Shown here: in pieces, positions 33,105-45,600 of the stretch | How positions within the stretch are numbered: position 1 is the first letter of the stretch | Layout of the letters: every line of letters begins with the position of its first letter | From: Obelidium mucronatum | Lineage: Eukaryota; Chytridiomycota; Chytridiomycetes; Chytridiales; Chytriomycetaceae | Direction of reading: 5' to 3' | Assembly: GCA_025765595.1 (NCBI GenBank) | Contig: JAIVFH010000160.1 | Location: forward strand, 1-61,816 | Length of the DNA stretch: 61,816 bases | The notes under the pieces: model-generated | What the model was told of the DNA's origin: nothing | Seen by the model: only the letters and a program-made list of their open reading frames with translations | Database searches by the model: none | Program-made: the position numbers and the translations under genes

Positions 33105-34661
33105 TTATCGCTGTCCTGGGATAACGCCTTGAAGGGCTCCTTGGATGGCTCCAACAGCGTTCTGGATCGCTCCTTGAGCAGCTCCTACCGCATTTTGTAC
33201 GGCGCCAGCGCCAGGAATATTTTGAATTGCCCCTTGGACGGCACCCTGAACTGTTCCAGCAACATTTTGAACGGCGGTAACTGCACCACCAACTGCTGCT
33301 GGGGCAGCAGCTGGAGCAGCAGCTGGAGCAACCGGAGCGGCAACTGGAGCAGCAACTGGAGCAACAACTGGAGCAACATCTGGAGCAGCAGCTGGAGCAA
33401 CCGGAGCGGCAACTGGAGCAGCAGCTGGAACAACTGGAGCAGCAACTGGAGCAGCTACTGGAGCAGCAGCTGGAGCAACTGGAGCAGCAACTGGAGCAGC
33501 TACTGGAGCAGCAGCTGGAGCAACTGGAGCAGCTACTGGAGCAGCTACTGGAGCAGCAACTGGAGCAGCTACTGGAGCAGCAGCTGGAGCAACTGGAGCA
33601 GCTACTGGAGCAGCAGCTGGAACAACTGGAGCAGCACCTGGAGCAGTAACCGGAGCAGCTACTGGAGCAGCAACTGGAGCAGCAACTGGAGCCGCAACTG
33701 GAGCAGCAACTGGAGCAGCAACTGGAGCAGCAACTGGAGCAGCTACTGGAGCAGCAACTGGAGCAGCAGCTGGAGGAACCGGAGCAGCAGCTGGAGGTGG
33801 TACAGCAACAGTTGCAACAGAAACGGTAGGGACAGGAGCAGCAGTAGCTGATGAGGCAGCAGCAGCTGATGAGGTAGCAGCAGCAGCAGTGGCGGCGGCG
33901 GCAGCGGCAGCGGCAGCTTTGGCTTTAGCCTGATGAATTAACGTGAGGTTAATAATTAAAATATTGATCAAGTATCAACGACTAACCTTCTTTCCCTTCT
34001 TTCCCTTCTTGCCGGCAGCCTTCGCGGCAGCGGCAGGTGCAGCAGCAGGCGCAGCGGCGGGTGCAGCAGCGGGAGCAGCAGCATTACCAGCAGACAAGGC
34101 ACTTTGGATTTGACCAGAAGGAATAATCTGGAACGGACTCTTCTTTGAACCAAGACTGACAACCAAGTTCACGGTAACTGGCCCAGCATCAGTGGCAGGA
34201 GGCTGCCACATGATAGTCCATGGCATTTGAATATTCGTTAATGGAGCCGCTTGTGTGAAGGTCGATTCAGGAACATCGTTTTGGACATTTAAAGCTGTGC
34301 AGGAGGCAGCAGTCTGGGCTCGCAATCCAGCGGCTTGCAAGTTCTGGAAGGCACCTATGTGTTGTGGGACACCATTCACAGCTGGACCACCTTTCAAGGC
34401 GGTCAAGTTTGAATCTTGGGTAGTTCCTGGAGTCACGTACCCCAATACTCCTGCAAAGGCTTTGGGGCCGTTAATTGTAATGGGAATAGCAGGACCTCCG
34501 GGAGTGTATGTAGCTGGAAGAACCATAGTGAATCCTTGGTTGGTTTGTTTAACGGCGTGACCCTTTTGGATAACCGCTTCAGTGATCTTGCATCGGGGTG
34601 CCCCTGTTGGGAATGCCACGGCAGACAATGCAAATACAGCAAGAACTGAGGCAATTAACAT
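33105..34661 (-). CDS. Secreted Ala/Pro/Val-rich repeat protein with Reeler-like N-terminal domain
   Basis: Two exons join in frame across an intron 33985-33932 or so (KKGKK to AKAKAAAA). A signal peptide (MLIASVLAVFALSAVAFPTG) is followed by a ~200-aa globular domain with two visible Cys (APRCKIT, AASCTALN) and a Trp-rich strand (MPWTIMWQPPATDAGPVTVNLVV), which resembles fungal Reeler-type domains. Then comes a Lys-rich linker, a poly-Ala block, and about thirty copies of an APVA/AAPV motif. The C-terminus (AVQNVAGTVQGAVQGAIQN) is a second, amphipathic-looking repeat. Likely an exported surface or wall protein. The function of the repeat is unknown. Confidence 0.75.
33290..33800. repeat. Short tandem repeat coding for (AAPV)n
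   Basis: On the plus strand the pattern is GGAGCAGCAACTGGAGCAGC with 12- and 15-bp periods, carried for about 500 bp. It encodes the AAPV tract of the secreted protein on the minus strand. The plus-strand frame (Ser/Trp/Asn-rich) is a shadow. Confidence 0.93.
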
Positions 34662-34896
34662 GGTTGCAGTGCGTTTTCCCTTCCCAAAATGGGTAGCCTG
34701 TGGAGTTTAAATGCCTTCCGGGGCTTAATGAATTTCCCATGAATTTTTGTCATTTTTCATGATGAATGGACGGGGTTTCGATGGAACCACTTAATAATTA
34801 AGTATTTCTTTTGAGAATAAACAAGGTGGGTATTCATTTAACTTTTAGGTGTGGTACTTTTCCATGTTTGCTTATCTTTCCACTTTTGCTCAAAAT

Positions 34897-37800
34897 CTAA
34901 AAATTAGAGTTCAAGCAAGCCACAAATGCTGACGCATGCTCTTCTGCCACAAAGTCCAGCAATAAACGTGCGGATCCAGAGTTAATCCAAACGCGAGGCT
35001 CCTTATTTCCCACCGAATCCACTAAACACTGAAGCCTGGTATTGATGCCATCCTTTCGAAGAGGAAATGCCTTGGATCGTTCTTCCATCCAATCGAGTAG
35101 TGGTAAGAATTGCAAGTAGAAATTTGAATTTGTTTTCATCACGAGGACAATTCCGCGATGCCAATTCCCAAATCCAAGCATATTCTCTTTGCAAAAGGAA
35201 ACGTCGTACTACGGTAGGAAAAAAACGAGTATGAAAAGGTAAGAACGCGCGTCTGATTAAACGGCATTGAAAACTATGCGAAAACTCAACTGCCATCACG
35301 ATACTGACTGTAACATCTGACGGGCCATACCTACATTTCAACGAATCCAAAACCATTTCAGCTCTGATTTTCCGGTGTGTGAAAGACTTGTGGTCTTTTG
35401 AATTCAATCGTTCCAATTGTTGAGGTTGATGGGCGGATTTACTTGCACATTGCGATGCCTTTCGTTGGAGTTGGCTTTTTGTCTGCGTCGTTGCCATTTG
35501 ATTTGCATCCGGAGCTTGGCGTGACCACCGTGATTCCTTGAGCAGAACAAGCTTCGCAATGTTAATATCTGTTTGGCTATACAGCAGCTGCAATCCGCGA
35601 GGAATAAATTGCATCAGTAACGGAAGTGTCGTCACCAGCCAAATGACGATGGCTTGATTAAACTGACTTATCGTGTGAATTATTCCAGACTCATCTATTG
35701 CCTTAATCAAAATTGCAGCTATACAAATCGAAACAGCCACAATATAGAGAAGTGTGAATTCAGAGTGAGAAATTTCCACCTTGTGTGACTTGTATGCTAC
35801 GGTCAACAAAACAAGGATCATGAACATGTTATAGATCCATAAAAGACTGGAGGGGATCTGATTCTGAGAAACGCATTTATGCTCGCTATTCGTCCCGATA
35901 GTTGTGATTGAAATCACAATTGATGAAGACGTAATCCAAAAAGCAAGTAAAATCTGTTCAATCACAACTCCTCCAAACAGTGGCATCATCCAAGTAATAT
36001 CTTCTAGAATCCATCCGCTAAGCCGATGTGATGCGTTATAAATGAATAGAAGTTTTAAATTTCTGCTAATCATGCTCCAAAGAATAAAACTGTAGCCAGT
36101 CAGCTGCAGCCAGGCCCTTGCTTTACACAACGCAACAGTTTCAATTCCATACAGTAAAAAATTTGACGCATAGACAGGAAGAGTTCCGATAGTCATGGTT
36201 ATTAGAAACGGGACAGATGCAGGACGGAGGGCTTTTGATTTTCGGGCTATAACTAACATGAGAAGGAACATTGCAGCTAAAACAAATCCAATTATTGCCA
36301 GTGAAAAAATGATAACTCCATGAAAAGAGTCTCTTGAAATTTTTAAGTCTGTGTATAGAGGGCCGTCTGGTGGAGGGTTGGAAGATCCTGTCGCAAGAAA
36401 AGGTAAGATGCCTATCTCATACAAGACAGAAAATACAACACCATCATAAAATATCGGTAGCGCTCCATTTAGGTACTGCATATTTGTTATTTTCATATCT
36501 GTCACAGCGAAAATTTTGTATTGCAAGCCTTCTCCGCCAACAATCGATGCGACTTGGCCTGCCGCTGCAATGTCCCCATTCTCAGTAATTAAAACTGGAT
36601 CTCCCATTAATCCTCGATATCCTAAATATCAGCAGTTAATAAAAGATTTGTATGCTATGGACTGACCTGTCTCTCTAAACAACGTGTAATTTAAGTAGGG
36701 ACGAAGCATTCCTGATGCAAGCATATAAGGTGTCAAAGAAGATGAATTTTGGAGAAGCTAAAACAAGAATGGTTGGTTATTTTTCTTTGATGATAAAGAC
36801 TGCAAACATTGTGCATTCAAGCCGCAAATATACGAGAGCAGTCATAGAGCAGCGGCATATTATAATTCAGTAAATTGTCCCCAGAGAATGCTGTACTGGA
36901 ATCAATACGATTGCATTAGCTTTTGCGACTTTTTTTTTATGTGAACACACCCCCACAGAGCTTGAAATTCAACTACTTTGGCAAGAAGATCAGAATATAA
37001 ACCATCCATATACGGATTATTGAGATTTTGCACGATGGGCAACTGTATTCCGCGCGCGTCTTTGTAGTAATCCGGACCCCATATCTCAGTTGGATCATCA
37101 ACTGACGGCCAAGGCAAATTATTTGAAACCCAGACATAATCTGGACCAACAAATTTTTTAGCTTTAGCCATGCTGTAATATACATCTGCTATAAAGTCTG
37201 GATTCCCATAAATAATAATGTATCGAGCGTCAACATTTAGCAGCGTGTGTGAAATGTATTCCACCATCGACCCATCAACTCTACTAAGAGTAGTTAAAAT
37301 TTGAATTGAATGTCGTCTGAGAGCGGCTATGATGTCATTCGACACTTTTGACGAAAAGGCTAAGTATAAACGAGATACCAATGAGAAGGCACTCAACTGG
37401 ATCCAGGGTAATCGAGGCTTCGCTGTGTTAAAATCGCGACGCGTTTAACGTTCCATTTTTTCAATAAAAGCGCGGTTGTATCGCCCAATCCTGTCATTGT
37501 CAATGTTTGGATATAATATGGATATTGAATTCGATTTGTCAAGATGGGAGAGACCGACGTGCCCGTACACTGGGGAATCTGGTACTGTGCGTAAACTTGG
37601 CGCCATCAGCCCGCATTGTTTGATAATATAGATCCCCAATAACCGCCATAACGTCAGGGTGTTCGGTTGCTATTTCATGAGCAGTTTTCATAGCCCATCC
37701 AGCGCAATATTCCCCCCTCCTCCTATGCGGATCAAAATTATTGAACCGTTTGATATTTATGGTGGTGTAGGGAAGGATGTCGGGACTGTTGTTTATATCT

Positions 37801-38078
37801 TTGATCGCAATCTCGGCCGCAACTTGTATCCAAAACCAAAGAGTATCCAAGCCCCATCGGTCAAGATCGCTTAAATATGTTACGTTCAGCTGATTGTATC
37901 CATCCACTACAAGTGAGTCCTTGTACTTGAGGCCTGGCAATCTGTAGTGTTGTCAGATAAATGACTCTTTTAAAGCACGAGCACCGTGCAGCACTTACAA
38001 AGAATATGCGCCAACAAAAGCAATTGTAATCGAAGTTTTGTTTTTGAGTGTTCTCCAATAATCTGCCGAAAGAGCCAT
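34897..38078 (-). CDS. GABA-B-like class C GPCR, copy 3
   Basis: It starts at MALSADYWRTLKNKTSITIAFVG, so no strong signal peptide is present from this ATG; in-frame upstream sequence (FKILFFAG) is hydrophobic but has no ATG, so a 5' exon may be missing. Landmarks: LPGLKYKDSLVVDGYNQLNVTYL, INNSPDILPYTTINIKRF, VMAVIGDLYYQT, YPYYIQTLT, VGPDYVWVSNNLPW, GPDYYKDARGIQLP. A long exon (36607 down to about 35200) contains GSSNPPPDGPLYTDLKI and all seven TM segments. The tail exon carries GNWHRGIVLVMKTNSNFYLQFLP and ends LLLDFVAEEHASAFVACLNSNF. The tail matches copies 1 and 2 in length and pattern. Confidence 0.86.
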
Positions 38079-38390
38079 CCCAGCAAAAAACAGAATTTTG
38101 AACCCGCCGATCACTGAGAAATAGCTAGAAAATCATTCGTTGCCATCTAAGTTTTTCTGGACGTGAAGGGTCAACACAAGCGAAAAAGAAAATACAGATT
38201 AAAGTGATGGGCGATTCTGGTGGTGGCAACGGCAGCCACAAGCTGCAAACCTGCCAACGTGCCTTTGGAAATAAACAACTTCAAAGCACATTGTCGAACT
38301 GGCTTTTCAAGAGCAAATACCACAATAATGTATCATGGAGTAAAGTTCGACCGATCTTGAAACGAGACGTATCCCAAAAAAACCACCAAA
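38079..38390. promoter_or_regulatory. Divergent intergenic region (receptor 3 / small membrane protein)
   Basis: The 312 bp between two divergent starts contains A-rich runs (AAAAAAACC before the ATG at 38391) and no credible frame. Shared promoter by position. Confidence 0.4.
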
Positions 38391-38771
38391 ATGACAACTC
38401 TGACATCATCAACAACTACCACACCTCTAGTCAAGGAAACAATACTCGACAAAGAAGAGACAGTCCTTGAAATCAACGAGACTCCCCAATCAACTCAAAC
38501 AAAGAACCAAAACCGTGTGCTTGCAGCACCGAAAGCCACCCTAGAAACTTACAAGAATGTAGTCACTTTCACCACATCTCTGTTTGTTGTTCTGGGAATT
38601 CTAGGATCTCTTGCAGTTGGGAATCTGTTCATGGAGGGCTATCAGCGGACCACCCGAGCCTCCCGAACAGTGGTCCAAGGGATTCTTTGTGTACTTCCAT
38701 TTGTGCAAAACAACTCTATCTGTGCTTCCGTTCAAGCTCAGGCCGAAGACGCCATTGCGAGAGTAGTTTGA
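38391..38771 (+). CDS. Small single-pass membrane protein, unknown (126 aa)
   Basis: ATG in good context (CACCAAAATGACA). A Thr/Glu-rich hydrophilic N-terminus (about 55 aa) is followed by one hydrophobic segment (VVTFTTSLFVVLGILGSLAVGNLF) and a short tail with two Cys (GILCVLPFVQNNSICASV). No family recognised. Codon use and length of the open frame argue for a real gene. Confidence 0.6.
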   Translation: MTTLTSSTTTTPLVKETILDKEETVLEINETPQSTQTKNQNRVLAAPKATLETYKNVVTFTTSLFVVLGILGSLAVGNLFMEGYQRTTRASRTVVQGILCVLPFVQNNSICASVQAQAEDAIARVV

Positions 38772-39067
38772 ACGAACTTGCGTTGCTTTTTTCTCATTGT
38801 TATCATTCCCCTCAATACCTTTGCATGTCTGCAATCTATAAGTATTAATAAATCTACATTTGTATACCATTAATTTAGTGCTTTCGATTAACTGGATTGT
38901 TTCTGAAGGATGCTGTGCTTGGATCAGACACTTGTTTTACACTTGTTTTGAAAAAACGTGGTTGCTGTCTCAACTCTCAACCAATAGGATGTGAGCAGCT
39001 TGGCCACGTGAAGTTCCACATTTCCCGCCGCTCAAACTCATCAATATAACTGTCAAACCTACCAAAA
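38772..39067. other. Intergenic, no gene seen
   Basis: The 296 bp is AT-rich, with a likely 3' UTR of the upstream gene (AATAAATC near 38849). I see no repeat or RNA gene here. Confidence 0.6.
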
Positions 39068-39373
39068 ATGGACGAACAATCCGTGCTGGTTCCTCAAGCA
39101 AGTGGGGTGTTAAAACCAACTGGAAATCATACCAAGCCTCGATTTCCATACTTTCTTGTTTGCTGCACGATTGTTGCTGCAACCATTCCTGCGATCCTGT
39201 TCTTCAGCTGTCTCTTGCTTCAATTTTTGGAACCTTCTGTACTTTTCCTTTCCATTGTTACAATCTTTGCTTTTGTTTGGCCGGCGTTTCTTCGAGCAGT
39301 TTTGGGACCAGTGGTCAGGAGTGCAGCGAACAACGAAATCTGTGCTGTTTCTTCAGTTTATCTGCTAGTTTAA
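39068..39373 (+). CDS. Small two-pass membrane protein, unknown (101 aa)
   Basis: ATG 39068. After 30 hydrophilic residues there are two hydrophobic segments (YFLVCCTIVAATIPAILFFSCLLL and EPSVLFLSIVTIFAFVWPAFLRAVL), then a short tail. No homologue recognised. It sits tail-to-tail with the CCDC42-like gene, with about 50 bp between stops. Confidence 0.55.
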   Translation: MDEQSVLVPQASGVLKPTGNHTKPRFPYFLVCCTIVAATIPAILFFSCLLLQFLEPSVLFLSIVTIFAFVWPAFLRAVLGPVVRSAANNEICAVSSVYLLV

Positions 39374-39422
39374 TTTATTCCGATTGTATACTGTCAATAT
39401 TATAGTTGCTGTTTTCCAAGAT

Positions 39423-41150
39423 CTACTTTTGAGATTGTTCAGCAGCCAGCGCAGCTTGTTTTCTCTGCCTGTCTATCCTATCTTGCGCCATTGACTGTTC
39501 TGCTTTCACAGAGATTGCTAAGAGGAAGAAGAAAGTCAGAAAAGCGCAGAAAAGACTCAAATACTCAACTTGTCAGATCCAAAACGCGATCTTGAATGAA
39601 TCTCAACTTTTCAGCCAACGAAGTCGGCGATAAATCACCCTCTTTCAATAAAGGGTCGTCTCCAGGATTTGCCCAGCCAATAGTTAACCCAGCCCCTCCT
39701 CCTGTTGCTAATGGAGCGTTAATCTGAACCGTTGCGTTTCCTCCAGATTTTTCGGCATCGGCCCCGGGTATTGTTCCTGACACAGGTCTGAAGTTATTGT
39801 AGCTCACTATTCGGTCGTAGATATTGTTGATTGCCAGTTTGGTTTCGCCAATCATCCGGCTCTGACAAATTTGACGAAAGAGATGAGAAAGTGTAATTGC
39901 AATCATAGAAACCCCTCCTCACCCTTTCTTTGCCAGTTTTGTCCCGCTCTTCGATGCGTTGTTCTTTGTAGGCAGATTCTTGCTTCAGTTTATCCAAGTA
40001 CTTTTGTTGCGTTCCAAGTTGAGAGTTATACACAAGGATTAAATCATTTTTGTTCTAGGTCGAGTTTTTTTCAGCGGCTTATCTCTTAATAATGCAACGA
40101 TGGTAGAAACCTTGATAAGAGCTGTTAACGAGCTCTGCCTTTCTTCAATGCCGTCTTGATTGAGTTGAACCATTTGAATCAAGTCTTCATTTGTCTCGAC
40201 CAAAGTCTTGTGTCTCATAATTATATCGTTTACGTGAGGTTCATTGATGTCGAGATAATCGGGTGGAAGGATGTCCACCACTGATTGCAGATAGTTTTCA
40301 TAGATTTGATACTTTTCTGAAAGAATTGAGTCAGTTGTTGCTTATCATCGCACCAAGAGGTTCCGGAAACTCAACTTATCAGTTTCAGAATATTTTTTGT
40401 CTTTGTTTGAAGATCCAGTTGCAAGTGTTGCAGTTGCCCATATTCCATTTCCTTAATCGAGCAAGTTTAATAATGCTATATCGCAACTTGGCTGAAAAAA
40501 AAGAATCAACCTTCTGCTCGCGCATTTTTTTTTCAGACAACGCTTTGACATTAGCGCGCTGTCGTTTCGCATCGTTTTCCTTCAAGAATTTTTCAAACTT
40601 TGTGACTCGGTCCCTTATTTGCTTTTGCTATTGGAAACGAAAGCGATACTTAATAAACAAACAGATACGAAGAATATAATACCTTGACGCGAAGTTCTTC
40701 CTGCTTTTCCCGGCACTCTTCCATCCGTTTTGAGAATTCCGCACGCTTCTTTTCCAGGTTCGCCTGAACCAGATTCATTTCCTTCTTTTTTTGAAGGAGA
40801 AGCGTTGATTGCAGCGTGTGTCGATTTTCAAAGATGGACGGAGATTGTTTCTATTGTAACAAATTGTGAGTGTTGGAGTTGAAGTAAAGGATCGCAGTAG
40901 ATCTCTCTTTCCCAACCTCGTTCTGAGTGACCAGCGGAACATAGAGCGGCGTTCCCTGCACGCTATTCGTCGCCTTTCATTTAATGAAAACGCTAAAAGT
41001 GTTAAACTCAAAACGCGACACTTACATTTTTCCCGCACGTTGCGTCACAAACGTGTCGTTGATATTGTCTTTCACATCGGCAGCCATGTTCACTTGCGGT
41101 GAGTGATCGCTAGTATTTGGTGCCTTTTGAGCCAAAGAGGTTGAGGCCAT
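39423..41150 (-). CDS. CCDC42/CFAP73-type flagellar coiled-coil protein
   Basis: The family contains axonemal modifier-of-inner-arm proteins (MIA2 in Chlamydomonas). It starts at MASTSLAQKAPNTSDHS. The diagnostic stretches are KKEMNLVQANLEKKRAEFSKRMEECREKQEELRVK, VTKFEKFLKENDAKRQRANVKA, and later EKYQIYENYLQSVVDILP with HVNDIIMRHKTLVETNEDLIQMV, which is the family's conserved central coil. The C-terminal region beyond SAYKEQRIEERDKTGKE is less conserved and ends AALAAEQSQK. Eight or so short introns. Presence of this gene indicates that the organism makes motile flagellated cells. It is divergent from TECR with only 28 bp between ATGs. Confidence 0.85.
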
Positions 41151-41178
41151 ATTTTTGTGTTGAGATTGTTTCTTGAAA
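41151..41178. promoter_or_regulatory. 28-bp divergent intergenic region (CCDC42 / TECR)
   Basis: The shortest divergent spacer in the window. Transcription of at least one partner must start inside the other, or the TECR intron right after its ATG (41182-41259) may hold promoter elements. Confidence 0.35.
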
Positions 41179-42505
41179 ATGGTGGGGAACCCAATCTATT
41201 TCAACTGGCATACCATCGAATTACCTCTCAAACCGAAATTTAACTCTTAAACCTTGCAGAAAGTGACTCTTCAAGAAAAGACAGGAAAGGTCATCAAGAA
41301 GGACCTGGATGTTGGAATTCCACAAAACGAAGCAACAGTGGCAGATCTTTCGCGTGCGATCTACAAAGCATGTAAGCTTTATTTTAAATATGCAGATGGT
41401 TTTGGTCTTTAACCAAGGTGTTGTCTTCGATGCGTCGTTTTAGATCCAAAGTGGGATGTGACGAGACAACGCTTGTCCACTTCCGATGGAAAAACCCTCG
41501 AGAAAGGAAAGTCTCTGCAAGATTGCGGCGTCAATGATGGCGATGTTATCATCTTCAAAGTGTGTTCCGAACAGAGTGCTTGTTTTAACAAAGCCAAGAC
41601 CTAAACTTACTGCGCAATAACCCTAGGACTTGGGCCCTCAAATTGGATGGACTACGGTCTTCTTGATTGAGTATTTGGGTCCCATACTGATTCACGCATT
41701 TTTCTACTACAATCAAACTCTTGTGTATGGCTCCAGTGCCCCAATGTCGAAAGCCCAGACGTGAGTGCAGCATTTTTCTCCCATACATCGACGGAATGAA
41801 AAGAGATATTACGACCATTGATTCATCCCTTGATTTTTTCAGATTCACGTTCTACTGCGTCGTTGCCCACTTTCTCAAACGCGAATATGAGACTCTATTT
41901 GTCCACCGTTTCTCAAACGACACAATGCCATTACGAAACTTGCCGAAAAATTGCGCTCATTATTGGATTTTGGGTGGTCTATTGGTCGCGTATCCTGTTT
42001 ACCGTCCTGGATTTGTTGGTCCTCTCGCTCTGGGAGAGGATTTAATGTACAGTGTTTTGGGGCTTTACCTGGTGAGCTACAGTTATTTATTAGTAAACTT
42101 CTTTCTCGATCGTTTCCTTTTACACTGTGAAACATTTATTTGTTTAGTATGCGGAAGGTTCCAATTTAGTGACTCACAGCATTCTTGCGAACCTACGGCC
42201 TGTAGGCTCCAAAGCGCGTAAAATCCCCTATGGCTACGGGTTTAACCTTGTTTCTTGTCCAAACTACACTGTAAGTTGTTGAGGCCATATCAGCTAAGAA
42301 AAAATTCTGATGATCTGACTAGTACGAAATTCTTGCATGGATATCTGTGACTCTTCTTTGTGGGTCAATTGGAGCCGCTATTTTCACTGCGGTCGGAGCC
42401 ATCCAGATGTATTTATGGGCTGTTAAAAAGCACAAGCGGTACATTAAGGACTTTGGCGACGAGTATCCAAAGAACCGCAAGATTCTTATTCCTTTCTTGC
42501 TGTAA
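41179..42505 (+). CDS. TSC13: Very-long-chain enoyl-CoA reductase (TECR/Tsc13)
   Basis: The endoplasmic-reticulum enzyme that does the last reduction in very-long-chain fatty acid elongation. ATG 41179 is the only codon of exon 1; an intron starting GTGGGG at 41182 and ending TTGCAG joins M to [16 protein letters not shown], matching the ubiquitin-like N-terminus of the family. Next exons: [22 protein letters not shown], then [23 protein letters not shown], and [32 protein letters not shown] (the hallmark KREYET...HRFS segment). It ends with [30 protein letters not shown] and [13 protein letters not shown], characteristic of the steroid-reductase-type fold. All splice joins keep frame. Confidence 0.92.
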
Positions 42506-42621
42506 TGGCAAGGTGTGCCTTGAAATGGAGTGTAACTAGTGTTTTATTGGAATTATGCCGCGAAAAAAAAGGCAATTGGAATTAAAACATCTTATTTCTA
42601 ACACGCTGTCTCGCAACGTCT

Positions 42622-45600
42622 TCATGTGTACGGTCTCATCAAATCCAAAAGAACATTTTTAAATTCAGCCGCTTCATCCGACTTGATGAAATCAACTTCC
42701 AAGAGACCTTGACTGCTGTCATAAAATGAGACAGCGGGAGTAACTTATTTTTCCATGAGTTTTGGCAGTCACTGACAAGCCATCTGGATTCTTGACCACA
42801 TAGGCCAATGGCCAACACTGGGAATCCCCCTGTCGCTGGAAACTGCAAGAAAGTATTGTTGCGAACAACTCCGATTGACACACCGCAGTCGACCCACTTT
42901 CTTTCCATCCAGTCTGTTGGCCTTTTCAATCTGTACACAACTAAAAACTGTCGTGTCAGTTTAACTGTCTGCTTCACCTCAGTATGGACCCCGCTTCTAC
43001 TAATAGTTTCGCGTGCTATAGAACTTTTCTGTGAAAGAAGCGGGTCTTGATTTGAGGATGGCATTCGCTTTCTCAGTTTCGTGGAATCCCGAATATAGGT
43101 GGACACACTTAACCGTGAGATTCTCCAAGATTTCCCACGTTCAATAACTTCTGCGTGAATCAATGCAGCAACTCTCGGGAGCATTTGCATACATAGTATA
43201 GAGGTGATGTTGGTTGAAATATATGATAATTGCTTGTTTGATTTCGAAATCGATGATGGAATCAGTAGGACTCAACAAGACAAGAAGCAACGCAGAAACA
43301 AACAAAACCATAGGATGTAATCAACAGGATTGAAAATTCAGAATGCGCCGGTGGTACAACATGAGATTTCCAAGTAACCACAAATAGCGCCATTAGAATC
43401 ATGATATTGTAGGCCCATAAATACAGCCTCCAGAAGTATATCCATCCCTGGATTTATAAATACAGGTGTTTTCAATTTTGTATTCAGGGCGTATACGTTG
43501 CGCAACAGTTGTTTTTGACAGAAACGTCCAAACTCCCAGCAATAGCACTTCGATTGCAATGAGGACCAAAAGAATCATAAGCCAAAAAAAATCCCTCACA
43601 ATGGATTTGGGTAGATTCTTTAATGTCCCATAAATAAGGCATACTCTTGTGTTCTTGACAATTACTGAGCCAACCATAACAACAAACGACAACATTTGCA
43701 GCCAGAAACGAAGATTGCATTGTAAAACCGTTGCTTTGCCTATGTAGAAAAAGTTTGCCGCATACGCAGGAATGGCGCCGATTGTCAAGCACGTTAAAAA
43801 CAACGAAGATCCTGCTCGCACAGACGGCTTCTTCCCGAATAAAGCTGTAAATGCCCAAAATAAAGTTGCGACTATAATTCCGCTTCCTGCCAAGGAGTAG
43901 AGGATTCGCCCATTGGAACTATCTCCAGTAATCAAGACTTCATCATAAATTGGCCCATCTGGCGGTGGCATTGAAGTTCCATCGTAAAACACGGGTAATG
44001 TGTTGTTCAAGTATTTGATTTCAGTTGTTCCAATATTCGTAATGGCAAAGTCTAAAACCCGTCGCATTATTTTCGCTCAGTACAAAATATATTCTTACTG
44101 AATGCACTCATTCCAGCCGATTTCCCGTCAATACTCTGAGCGTAAAATGTTCTATTTTTTCATGCAAATTCAGCTTTAGTTTTCTGTCTCACTAGTTTTT
44201 CGTTACGCTGAAATGTCTCCATTAGCAGTCAGCTGAATCGGGTCCCCAAGCAATCCTGTATAGCCCGTATTTTTGAAAAGCGTATAATTTAATTGATCGT
44301 TCAATTCACGAGTGGCAAGCATTTGAGACGTCAAAGATGCATCACTGTTGAGCAACTAAAAGAACGCGTGCGTGAGACAGTGAGAATTGAACTTCTCGTT
44401 TGTTACGTTATTCAAGCCCGCTGCATATATTCTCGGGCAGTCGTACATTTGGTTGATATTGAACCATCCAGCAATTGTGGAACTTGAGAAATTCGCTCTA
44501 GTTTAGAGTAGTTCGTCAGTGACGCTTTTAGTCAAAATCAATATTGTTTGTACCCTCCAGCTCGTGTTTGAAACTCATTTATAGCCAGTCGAAGGGCTCG
44601 ACTGACCTTGGTGGACCCTGCTGTCATGATGTTGGTGCCGTACACAGTTATCACACCCCTAGCAGCTTTGAAGTAATTCGGTCCCCATTTAGCCGTTCCG
44701 TTTTGACTTGTGAATGGAACGTTATCCATTATCCAAACATATCCTGGGCCTACAGACTGATTTCTCTGAGCTAAACCAAAATATATGCTGGCGTTGTCGT
44801 CTTGAGATCCACATGATATGATGTACCTATACAAATGAATGCATGAGCGTAAAGTTAAATTAAAATTCGGAAAGTGCCTGGCATCTGCTCGCTCCAACGT
44901 TTTGGCAATATAGTCCAGCTGATTTGGTTTGGAAAGAACCTTGGCGACTATTTCAAACTGACGAGATACAAGGACTGTCGCAATGTTTCCACATACTTTT
45001 ATGAACGATTAAATTAAACATTTTTTTGCGCGTTCTAATTTTTTTAAAACAAACATGATTCTTGAGCCGCCATAGATATTGTGCTGATAATCGCGACACG
45101 TTTGACATTCCATTTGCCTAGAAGAAGAGAAACGGCTTCTGCCAATCCAGTTGCTGAAAAAAAAGGTTATTTATCGATTTTTTTTGGAATAAATCAAGCT
45201 CGGATAGGGCATACATGACATTGTCTGAAATAAATAAGGGTAATTGTTCTTGTTCCATAATGTACGTGATACTGAAGTCCCCGAGCATTGAGGAATCTTC
45301 ATATAGCCGTACACTTGTGCATCAGCAATAGTATCAGATTGAGCATAGTTCCCGAAAACAGCCACAATATCTGTTATTTACGTAAAGTTCATAGTTGTTG
45401 GCAATCACCATCAAACCACCCACAAAGGATTTACCTTTGTGCTGTGTTCCAATCTCATGAGCCAAAGCAATCGATCCAGCATTATACTTTGATTTCCTGC
45501 TCGCAACTTGACTGTTTCTGAATCGTTTAATTTTGATTGTCGTGTTTGGGAGGACTTTCGGATCGTTGTTGATATCAGCAATGGCGAAGTCCATCGCCTT

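Noticed and set aside
33075..33851. Plus-strand Ser/Trp/Asn repeat protein
   Set aside because: Antisense shadow of the AAPV repeat; the minus-strand frame has a signal peptide, proper splice and C-terminus.
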